From Diphasiastrum complanatum (taxonomy: Eukaryota > Streptophyta > Lycopodiopsida > Lycopodiales > Lycopodiaceae), in the NCBI GenBank assembly GCA_029204225.1, contig CM055106.1:5840361-5904360 (forward strand): a stretch of DNA of 64,000 nt, read 5' to 3'. Under the pieces are notes generated by a model. The model worked only from the letters and a program-made list of their open reading frames with translations. It was not told the DNA's origin and made no database searches. The translations under genes were made by a program, and so were the position numbers. Positions 55,306-64,000 of the stretch are shown here, piece by piece. How positions within the stretch are numbered: the first letter of the stretch is position 1; each line of letters opens with the position of its first letter.

Positions 55306-55709
55306 TATTATCACAAATACAACTATACTACCATTCACAAGTGCGAAAAATGAATGACGATTCTGATCGTTATGCTAGTATTTAAAACTAGATACTTAGA
55401 TCATAATAAGTGGAAATAACAAAAACAGTAGAACAAGATAAAGTAGCAAAAGTAGTTTGTATTGAAAATGATGAATCACAGATGATTGATGCTTTTGTTG
55501 TCTACTCTGATTGCACTATGATACTATTCTGCTATAAATTTCACTCTTACATCGATTGTAATCGCGATAGCTCATTACTAATCAGTCTATGCCTATGGCA
55601 GAACAGAGAGAGAAAGAAGAACTTATAAAAAATAACTTGATTAAATTTCAACTTGAAACTGATAAAATATATTGATCTATTTATAGTTTTTGATGGCACA
55701 ACCCTAACA
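55199..55709 (-). repeat. LTR of copia H, 511 bp
   Basis: Minus strand TGTTAGGGTTGTGCC ... TTCCAACA. A TATA box CTATAAATAG lies at 55686-55677, only about 25 bases inside the LTR, so U3 is very short if the edge is right. Confidence 0.8.
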
Positions 55710-55710
55710 A

Positions 55711-56118
55711 ATTAGAATCCATAAATTGATCTTGAATTTTATGCTCAACCTTCGTGTGAAATTGCTAAAACACCTTGAGTAGCTGTTGTAACAGAATATG
55801 ATATTAGATGTAGTTTTCAAATCAATAATAGGGATAGGTTGCGTGCGTGCTCTTACCCACAAGACCATTTAAGATAGGATGTACAGTAGGCGTTCCATTT
55901 CTTGTCGACAAAGGAAAAAAAGCCACAACTTGGTGTTTGTGCCTGCTTATGAGAAGCTTGCCAAACATTTTGCATACGTTTGATTCAGTCTTATTCAATG
56001 CTCACCAGATTCATAGCAAAATTGGCAAAAAGTCCCAACTAGTCTGCATCCTGGTTAGAGATGAAATGAAACATACCTATAATGGTTGTTTAGATAGATG
56101 GACTATTTCTGTCAAATT
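55711..56118. repeat. repeat shared with 21217-21605
   Basis: High-identity copy of the block that precedes the GIPMG/YIDD RT at 21.6 kb, here without that RT. Confidence 0.85.
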
Positions 56119-56124
56119 TTATAC

Positions 56125-57180
56125 GTAGGTGGACTAATTTTGTAGGCAAGTTTTACCAGTTATTTTTTGAAGGTAATGTAGGATCAACTAACTATGATCT
56201 AAAATTGATCAATTAGCCAAACTTTATGAACATAATTAATGAGACAAGATGAATAGTACAAAAACAACAAATGAAGAACAATGTTTGGATGATCATCAAT
56301 GCCAGTGGGTTTCCAAGGCCGATGCTTGTTTGTGTGCATCACCTTTGAGGCGCCTGCCAGAATCACAGGAATATTCGAAAGTTTTCCTTTTGAGGTTATT
56401 AGGTGTTGTTTTCAAGTGTCTCATGCAGTTTCAGAGCACATATTCTGTAATTTTTGAGGATTTCCTCTCCCAAAAGTCAATACAGCAGCGTTTAGTTCAG
56501 CTTACAGTTAGCGAAGCTTTGCAGGAGAGAGCGGAGGTTTGCAGGTGAAAACTAAAAAGGTGCTCAGAAAATCAGGGCATGCTCTGCTGTCAGAAATTGC
56601 ATGCCAAACTACGCATAGATTTCTGGCAGACCTATGTTTGTCTAATCAAGAATCAATTTAGAGATAAGCTCAGGTTGATAGGCCTAAGAACAAATCAAAG
56701 TGGGATCTCTTCTATACACTTGGGCGAGCTAGGGGAGACAGTTTCCAGCTCAATCTATTGCCAAATCTCCCCTTCGCTGTTCACCCAAAGTTGGACTGTA
56801 GTTGCTGATTTTTCCAGCAAACAGCACGGATCAACAAGTTGCAAATTGGTGAAGGACAGAGGCTTGTCCAATCGAACAGAGGCTTGTCCAATCGGACCAC
56901 TTGGTTTCCAATCAAGAGAAGCATTCTCCTCTCTCTCTTTTCTTTTGCATGTGTTAGAATTCTCTTGCATTTGGAAACTAAGTGCATGTTTATGCATGTT
57001 AGTGCATGTCTATTGCATGTTGTTTTCATGTTATAGCAAGTAGTTTTAGTAGTTGGAGCAATGTCCATATACAGTTCAAAAGCTCTATGTCTACCATCGC
57101 GATTGATTTCATCTGTGGCGAACAATTGCGTATCATACCAAGCATCATCAGCCCAACGAATTTCTAGATCGGGTTCCATT
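56125..57180. repeat. inverted copy of 16140-18470 with internal deletion
   Basis: 56125-56305 is the inverse of 18470-18285, and 56305-57180 the inverse of about 17100-16140. The 1.2 kb between (17100-18285, with primer site and LTR end of E) is absent. Confidence 0.85.
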
Positions 57181-57277
57181 GCAAACACATAAAGGAGACA
57201 ATAACAAGTTTAACAAAGAGCAACAACGAAGAACGCTTTTGACGCTTAACAAGCTATTGGTCTAATAATTCTTCACT

Positions 57278-58728
57278 GGAAATTGTTTAGTGTTTATTGC
57301 CACACTTCTTTCAAACATTGCCACTTTAAACGCTAAAACCGTGAGGAAATTTTCCAGCTCTAGTCAAAGGGCATAATTGTCTAACAATTCAATCTTAGGA
57401 GTCATTTGACAACATGTTTGTTGGGTGTGTTTTCACGATTACAACTAATGTAAAAAGCCTTGGAGTGATCCATGTCTTTGTACCAAACGAAGGCAAACAA
57501 GGGCTAATCATGTTTTGAGCTCTCTTACCAAGAGTCAGCTGTTTTGAGTTTGTAGAGTGAATTTGCTCATGTATGGATACACTTGTATCGTACCCTGGTT
57601 CAATAAGTGGTTTTACATGTTAAATATGCTTTTGATGCTGAAATCTTTGTACTATGCATATTGTGCTCAAAGACATTCTCATAGTGGTTAGAAGATACTT
57701 GTCCAACGTTACAAGACTTACCTTACCTCTCAAAAGGGAGATTATGGTTAGATGCTAGAAGAAAGAAATTTTTTAGATTTATCCTCGATAGATCTAGGAA
57801 GTTCCTAAGTTTGATGAGTAGATTTTTCCCAACTTTTTTCACACTTCATAAAGGGTAGGCTCTTTTGACATGGCCCTTGTAGAGTGCATTCATGTATTGC
57901 TTTTAATCAAAATCAAGCATTGAATAAATGACATTTTAGAATGACTTTGGAGAATATTTTCAAGACTTCAAAGAATAAATCCGATGTTCAATCATGTTTT
58001 GTGTACAATATGAAGCCCTTTGCACTACTTGTGAGGTAGTTATTTTGGGCATCATCTCATTTGTTTTAGTTGATACTTGATTCGCCTTATTTTGTTTCTC
58101 AAACACAAATTAGTTGTATTGTTGTCTTATGAAAACAAATTGCATCGTGCACGACAAGGTTATGCACATAGCATACACAACAAGCTTAGGGACAAAACAT
58201 ACACGACAAGCCTAGGGACACTTGATCATGTCATTATGAAGTTCCTAGTTAATGTAATTGAGTTAAGGTTTACTACAAAACTTTATAGTTAAAAAAGCAG
58301 TAGAAAGAGAGGGATCATGCTTAACATGTTCTACAACTCATTAAGATGAACTCGTATAAGAAAGCAACATAAGAGAACTTAATCAAGTAATAACGATGGT
58401 GCACAACGGAAAAACCATGGGGCACTTTGTGAGATATTCCAAGCATCCTGACTATGGAATAGGATGGGGCAGTTTTGAAACCTAAGCCAACGAGAGGTGG
58501 ATCATGCAAGAGAGGACAAACATATCTGACTTTTTTCGTTGATTATAGAGGAGTCACAAGAAGCATCACGCATGGAAAGTAGTATGAATGTAAGACTTTG
58601 AAGTATGTAGAAGAGAGTATTATTGTTAGCAAACAACTAGTCGGTGAGAGGACCAAGAGAGGATAATATCTCCTCTTTCAGTGCATATTAAAGAGGTCTA
58701 GAGACTATGACAAAGTTGAGGGTAGGGG
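57278..58728. repeat. 1.46-kb duplication, copy 2
   Basis: Direct copy of 36911-38370. On the right it joins a fragment of element D at GTAGGGG|CCTATTT. Confidence 0.93.
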
Positions 58729-59694
58729 CCTATTTATATGTACTCATTTTTCATTTGTAATTCATTCCCTTTCTAGCATTGCTACTACTTTCTCTCTCCT
58801 TGAGGGCGCCTAACCCTCTCCCTCTTCTTCTTGTATATGGAGATTGAATGTTAGAAGGATCTTGACACTTTGATTTCCTACATGGTATCAAAGCCATGGA
58901 TCTTCTATGCTTGATTTAGGGCGCCCTACCAAAAGAGATCCTCTTCATTTAGGGATCACAAAAAGTCAGCACCTTCGCTGATTTTTTGGAGTGAAGATCC
59001 ATTCAATTTTGACTCTTTTCCGTTCTGTGCCACACATCAAAGGAGATGATAGGATTTTGGGTGCCCAAAAATCAGTTGGTTGTTTGCTGATTTTTCAGGT
59101 TGCAGGAAGTTTCCATTAATTATCTTCTTCGGGGCTGCTTTTAGGCCACCCACATCCGTGTAGGTTTATCCTACTTTCGTGGGTCCGCTGCTACCCTATT
59201 TTTCAGATTTGCTCCTTTGCAGGAGGGCGCCCATCTACAAGCAATTTTTATCTTCTGATTTGGCTGAAAAATCAGCACCCTTGCTGATTTTACAAAGTGA
59301 GATCCGCTTCTTTTTGCTTGTTTGCAGGTGTGGAAGAAGGCGCTAATTTTTTTGTGATGATCCGATCGCATTCTGAGGTTGAAAATTGGACAGTATTTGT
59401 AGGGTGTTTGCAATAGCCCTATCCGTGTGTGTATTGTTCACACTTTTTGGCAAGAAAGAAGGGTTCCGGAAAAAGCTTTGTTGAAGAGTTCCTACATCCA
59501 TCTAATGTGTGGTTTCGACACATTCCGGTGCTGATTTTTCAGATTTGATAATTGCTAGTTTTTGTGTCTTTTAGGGCACATTTAGGGTTTGAAAAAGTTT
59601 ATCTTCTTGGCTGGTTCTTATGGCAAGAGATTTGGGAGCAAGTCGTACTTGTTCGGGCGAAGATATGTTGGATGGCACCAACTATTCTTCATGA
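58729..59694 (+). mobile_element. second copy of element D, truncated at both ends
   Basis: Starts inside the LTR at CTATTTATATGTACTC, continues through the LTR end, a primer site with one change (TGGTATCAAAGCC), the hairpin leader and gag codons to LDGTNYSS, then stops at TTCATG, where E-type sequence begins. Confidence 0.9.
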
Positions 59695-60233
59695 AAACAA
59701 CATGCAATAGAAATGCATTAACATGCACTTAGTTTCCGATTGAAGGCACTGAAATGCAAGAGAATTCTAACACATGCAAAAGAAAAGAGAGAGAGGAGAA
59801 TGCTTCTCTTGATTGGAAACCAAGTGGTCCGATTGGACAAGCCTCTGTTCTTCACCAATCTTGTTGATCCGTGCTCTTTGCTAGAAAAATCAGCAACTAT
59901 GCTCCAACTTTGGGTGAACACCAAGGGAAGATTCAGCAACCGATTGAGCTGGAAACTGTCTCCCCTAGCTCGCCCAAGTGTATAAAAGAGATTCCATTTT
60001 GATTTGTTCTTAGGCCAATCAACTTGATCTTATTTCTAAATTGATTCTTGATTAGACAAACATAGGTCTGCCAAGAATCTATGCATAGATTGGCATGCAA
60101 TTTCTGACAGCAGAGCATGCACTAATTTTCTGAGCACCTTTTTAGTTTTTACCTGCAAACCTACGCTCACTCTTGCAAAGCTTCGTTGACCATAAGCTGA
60201 GTTAAACGCTGGTGTATCAACTTTTACAGACGC
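59695..60233. repeat. third copy of the E leader block
   Basis: Matches 16325-16940 (AAAACAACATGCAATAGA, TTGATTCTTGATTAGACAAA, ATTTTCTGAGCACCTTTTTA). The GA run is reduced to a few units. Confidence 0.9.
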
Positions 60234-60283
60234 CTTCATCCCGGCTTGCTACGCACTACAACCCGCGATATCTCTCCTCCTTG

Positions 60284-60337
60284 TGGCTTGTTGGTTGGCA
60301 GCCCCTCTCCTCACCTCAAGGTTTGGAGTTCGATTCC
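60284..60337 (+). repeat. tRNA-derived SINE-like head
   Basis: A box TGGCTTGTTGGTTGGCA (60284-60300) and B box GAGTTCGATTCC (60326-60337) with 25 bases between. The best of the three pol III heads in the window. Not a functional tRNA: no acceptor stem. Confidence 0.5.
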
Positions 60338-61257
60338 ATCCAAGCACACATGGACATACGAAACAAAAGGAAAAGGTGCAGCATCCGTCTCACTTTGTAC
60401 AAGAGTCGTTTTAAAGAGGAGGTTTAGATGAGTTGATTACAAGAAATGCTTTGAAGCATGTTTGCTTTCGAAGAAAACTTGTGTTCCTCAAAAGAGGAAT
60501 ATAGCGTGACTGGATGTTCATGTTCTTTTCTTAGATGGACTCCAACTTTCCATATAAGCTTGAACTTCTCTGACTTAAATAAGATCATCACCTCATGTAG
60601 AAGTTGAAATTCCTCTTCAATGTTAAATATGAATTTCCTACATGCATACACATTGTATCCAGAGGAGGCATTTTCATGTGACTCTCGTGGTGATCCCACG
60701 AATTGGGCGCATTTTTTCTGGCTCAGAACAATGACTTGGAAGAAGTGTTGTTGAGGGGGGGGGGGGGGGGGGTTTGCGCTGACCAGCGTTTTTTTTATTT
60801 ATTTCCATAATCCACGGTTTGGTGACAGTAGAATCAGCGAGCTCATAAGTCAATAGATCATCTGTTTTTCGAGCATTTAATGCTTTCCACATCGACTTGT
60901 TTCAAAAGAGTTTTGATGATCTCTCTGTCAGAACAAACCAGCGCCCTTGTAATCTAAATTTCCAATGCTTGGTTTTAGTTTTTCCGTGGAGTGTTGGATT
61001 GTAGTTTTGCTACATCGAAGGACATTCTATTAAGTATAACCAGTGCTATCAGAGGAGGATTGGGAGCTTCTAGATTCCAAGATATTTTGGAAACGTTTTT
61101 TTAGTATACCTCCAATTGTTTGCTAGCAAACTAGCGATCTGTATATGCAATTTACGACAAGTCCAGGTCGGTGCATATCGTTTGGTAGTTCTGATCCAGC
61201 AAACTGAGGGAAATTCCGTGGCTTGGATCCAGGGAGCACTCATTACTTCTTTTCCCT
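60338..61257. other. mostly non-coding, G-run
   Basis: Short minus frames at 60424-60699 and 60674-60892 are not recognised. 18 G residues at 60755-60772. Confidence 0.45.
60755..60772. repeat. poly(G)18
   Basis: 18 consecutive G. Such runs are often miscounted in sequencing. Confidence 0.9.
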
Positions 61258-61560
61258 TCATTTATTGCTGTTTTGTTTTTTGAAAAGCTTTGGGTCAGAT
61301 TTGCCTTTTCTCAGTGTTTTACAATAAGTGCAATTTTCTATTTTGATTTTGTGTTGTCTTCTTGCCAAGACAGAAAAAACATAATCCATCTTTCTTGGCC
61401 TTTTCCTTTTGCTCAGGACTAAGGGGAGACTTGTTGTAAGCACGACGAGCCATAGGAGATCCCGCCTTGAGCTTCAAAGTCTACTGCATCTGGATAGGAT
61501 CCTTTTGCGAAAGCCTTTTTGACCAGCTTGGCCAGACTATCGCGAACCCTTCACATGTGT
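61258..61560 (-). pseudogene. gypsy gag zinc-knuckle relic
   Basis: Minus strand LVKKAFAKGSYPDAVDFEAQ and, in another frame, MARRAYNKSPLSPEQKEKAK, KDGLCFFCLGKKTTQ. The sequence before the knuckle (L-S-x-E-Q-K-E-K-x-K-K-D-G-L-C) is typical of gypsy gag; the His and last Cys are lost. Confidence 0.6.
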
Positions 61561-62845
61561 ATAAGTTCGGGCATGAGGGTATGTCTCATGTCTTAAAGGG
61601 GGAGAGACCATCTATTGAGGGTCCTCTTGTTACCTGTATGCAAATAAAGAGAATGGAGATTCAATATTTGTGGTTTTGTTATGTGAATGTTGATTCCAGT
61701 TTTGATTCTTATGTTGGTAATAATCAGATAAGCACACTCACTAATAAACCACAAGAAGTTTCGTTTACTTTTGCATCCCCCAGTGCAACATGCATTTTCA
61801 TTACAGCCTAGATGTGACCCAGCAAGTGAGTTGGAGAAATCCATCCGCACTCAGTTTAAACATGTGCTAATTAGTAATATGCCAGAGGGATTGCAGCCTA
61901 GTCGGAACGTTGATCATCGTATTGAGCTCGTTCCAGGGGCAAGTTCGGTATGTAGGCCTCCTTATAGGATGAGCCTAAAAGAGGAAGAGGAAGTCAGAAA
62001 AATGTTGGAGTATCTCAAGCTGGGGTACATCCGTCCGAGTTATTCACCTTTCGCCTCTCCTGTTTTCCTTGTTAAGAAAAAGGATGGTAGTTTCCGGATG
62101 TGTGCAGATTACAGGGGATTGAATGAGATCACTGTAAAGCACATGTATCCGATGCCTAGGATTGATGATCTACTGGATGCGTTGCAAGGTGCAACCATTT
62201 TTAGTAAGATAGATCTCAAAAGTAGATACCATCAAATACGGATTTGAGATGAAGATGTCCAGAAGATGGCCTTCCGAACCCGTTTCGGTCATTATGAATT
62301 TTTGGTTATGCCATTTAGGTTAACCAATGCCCCAGCCACGTTCATGATGCTCATGAACGATGTCTTGTGAGACTATATGGGCAAGTTGTTGTCAACTTTA
62401 TTGACAATATATTGTTTTTTAGTAAAGCGGTTGAGGAGCATGAGGTTCATCTCAAGACCGTATTTGGCAAGTTACAAGCTTCTGTCTTGTATGCCAATGC
62501 TCAGGAGACAGAGTTGTGTAAAACTCGTGTCGAGTATTTGGGTCACGTAGTGACTGCGGAGGGTATTTCGGTTGACCCAGCCAAGGTGGCTGTGGTTAAG
62601 AAGTGGCCGAGGCCTGCCGATATACGCTATTACAATCTTTGTTAGGCTTTTGTAAGTTCTACCGGCGGTTTGTTAGGAAGTATTCCTGGATAGCTGCTCC
62701 TTTAACGAACCAGTTAAGGAAAAACAACACTGTGGTTTGATGGGATGCTGAAGCTCAGCAACGTTTTGAGAACTTGAAGGAGTCTGTGGCCACGGCTCCA
62801 GTCGTCAAGATTGTGGATACCCAGAAACCTTTTGACCTAGAGACG
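61560..62845 (+). pseudogene. gypsy reverse transcriptase relic
   Basis: A linker (VLKGERPSIEGPLVTCMQIK), then [82 protein letters not shown], then [12 protein letters not shown], a [18 protein letters not shown], a TGA, then NFIDNILFFSKAVEEHE where the family has Y-I-D-D, YLGHVVTAEGISVDPAKV, and in a further frame [20 protein letters not shown] and TAPVVKIVDTQKPFDLE. It ends before RNase H. Two stops, a shift and the Asp-to-Asn change in the catalytic box mark it dead. Confidence 0.93.
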
Positions 62846-63287
62846 GGGACCCAACTCCCTTGGGTCCCAAACCCAAACTTGAGACTGGACGATGACTGGG
62901 CCTGTAGAATTGACCGGTGACTCGTGAATCTGCATGGTTGCCACGTGTCATGATGTAGGTGTGCACATGGCTTGGAGTCTCTTTCCTTGGAGGTATACAA
63001 GGGGAGGAGGACTCATTTGCTATCATTCTATCTACCTAGGAGGAGGTGGATGGAGAGCGTGTGCACGGCCAGGATGTTTGCTAGCGTGAGGCAGGAGATG
63101 GTTGAGAGCCTAGGCGGTGGTATGGGATGCCGTCTAGGATGGAGGTCGGATCCAGCTTGATACGGTCACAGGGCAGGGCACGGTGGGTGGACCCGGATTA
63201 GGTCCTACGGCGGGGTGGAATGTGAATCGTTCGGTCTCTTGTGGTTAACCGGCACCTGGAGGTTTGCAGTAAGTAGGGTTTGTAACA
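62846..63287 (+). repeat. probable LTR of a further element, left edge unclear
   Basis: Interrupts the RT above near GACCTAGAGAC and ends GGGTTTGTAACA, two bases before a primer site. Near its start GGGACCCAA-CTCCC-TTGGGTCCC forms a hairpin. A TATACAAG occurs at about 62994-63001. Confidence 0.5.
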
Positions 63288-63289
63288 TA

Positions 63290-63302
63290 TGGTATCAGAG
63301 CC
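63290..63302 (+). other. primer binding site
   Basis: TGGTATCAGAGCC, two bases after the LTR-like end. Confidence 0.85.
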
Positions 63303-64000
63303 ACTGCATGCTGAAAGCCAGGTGCGTTGATCCGAAGTGGTTTTCTTGTAATCTACGGATTTTCTTGTAATCTAAGCCAGGTGCTTCTGACGGATTTCGA
63401 ATTGGATTTGAAATGCATTTTTTATGTACTCCTTAGGGTTTGCCTTCCGCTGTTTTTCAAACAAAATTGAACAAAAAAAGTTTTAAGAAAAACAGTTTGG
63501 GGCCCGTGGAAGCCCTGCCACGTGGCACTGTCCATGGTAGGACAGGTGGCGGTCCTTCCTATTGGAAATCCACTCAGGAATATGTGGGTTTTTGGTCGTG
63601 ATGGGCCCTCTCAGCAATGAACAAAAACGTGAACTTTTTCCATCGCTGTTTGACCAGCGGGGGTTGCCAAAAAACAGCTGGCAAATCTGCCACGTGGCAT
63701 GGAGGTGGCAGCTGGTAGCGCCCTGCTGTAGCGATGCCTTTCAGATTCCTTGCTGGAGAAATCGGGGCCCTCCCTGAAAATCTAGGCTTCCTGTCCCTGT
63801 CTGCCAGCGATGGACAGGTTGAAGAAAAACAAGAAATAGAGGCGGGGGAGGGGGCTGTAAGCCACCTGGCTGGTTGCCAGGAGTTGGCCAGTAAGTTGAG
63901 GTGGAAGCTAGGTGGCAGGGTAAGGCCACTTGGCAGGTAGTAGGATGGCATGGAGAGGGAGGCATACCTCTCCCATGCATCTGTTTTTTGTGAAAAGAGG
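63303..64000 (+). other. leader of the last LTR element, cut by the window end
   Basis: More GC-rich than the rest. Repeated GCCACGTGGCA motifs at about 63516-63526 and 63690-63699. No gag motif can be read before the window ends. Confidence 0.5.

Larger units (their letters stand above)
54305..55709 (-). mobile_element. copia element H, 5' part only
   Basis: On the minus strand: LTR 55709-55199, primer site, a tandem copy of LTR end plus primer site, a leader with a 30-base hairpin, and gag. Everything after the zinc knuckle is missing. The flank at 55710 continues as the repeat found at 21217, which supports the LTR edge. Confidence 0.8.

Noticed and set aside
60424-60892. Two minus frames, one with poly-Pro
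   Set aside because: The poly-Pro is the poly(G)18 run; no recognisable domain.
60980-61055. TGTTGGATTGTAG ... TGCTATCAGAGG, resembling LTR and primer site
   Set aside because: Primer match is poor and no second LTR is present.
62755-63026. Minus frames over the last LTR
   Set aside because: No domain; shadows of LTR sequence.
63574-63951. 125-codon Pro-rich minus frame
   Set aside because: Lies in the leader of an LTR element of plus orientation, low complexity, no motif.

Overview
This is plant nuclear DNA. The two host genes I can read are plant-type: a mitochondrial frataxin and a Golgi-traffic GOT1 protein with GT-AG introns. Almost everything else is decayed retrotransposon: Ty1/copia and Ty3/gypsy elements with plant tRNA-Met-type primer sites (TGGTATCAGAGC), LINEs, SINE-like heads and CT/GA microsatellites. 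The DNA looks AT-rich and gene-poor. Two reverse transcriptase families here (a R2-like GTRQGDPLGGPLFALAH type and a GIPMG/YIDD/FDKRR type) are ones I associate with non-flowering plants, so a fern, lycophyte or gymnosperm is my guess. That is inference; the window does not prove it.

Layout. 1-10.7 kb: a minus-strand gypsy element (G1) broken by two nested copia elements, A (+, 1347-about 4641) and B (-, 5182-10101). 12.0-13.0 kb: the frataxin gene on the minus strand with its upstream ORFs and promoter. 13.8 kb: a miRNA-precursor-like foldback. 14.4-16.2 kb: a non-LTR RT on the minus strand, then an inverted and tandemly duplicated piece of the same RT. 16.3-18.4 kb: leader, primer site and LTR-like part of an LTR element (E). 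18.4-19.3 kb: a three-exon plant transposase-like pseudogene. 19.8-20.1 kb: seven short palindromes in a row. 21.6-23.5 kb: a frameshifted RT of unusual (Penelope-like?) type. 25.5-26.5 kb: a gypsy LTR and a coding relic. 28.7-31.6 kb and 45.5-48.8 kb are diverged copies of one segment. The first copy is split by copia element C (31636-34738) with a perfect target duplication, and the second copy preserves the empty site. 34.97-36.30 kb: GOT1 in five exons.

36.9-38.4 kb is repeated almost unchanged at 57.3-58.7 kb. 41.7-43.6 kb is a copia element with its domains in permuted order. 43.8-44.6 kb is a gypsy protease and LTR. 50.1-52.8 kb is a small copia element (D), complete at its ends, inserted in a gypsy gag. 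54.3-55.7 kb is a copia gag/LTR piece (H) with a long leader hairpin. 55.7-60.2 kb is a mosaic of copies of sequences found elsewhere in the window. 61.3-64 kb holds gypsy gag and RT fragments and the start of another LTR element.

The two host genes have no evident functional link. Every transposon ORF examined carries stops, frameshifts or deletions, so none should be autonomous. No bacterial-type operon, CRISPR array, rRNA or complete tRNA gene was seen.
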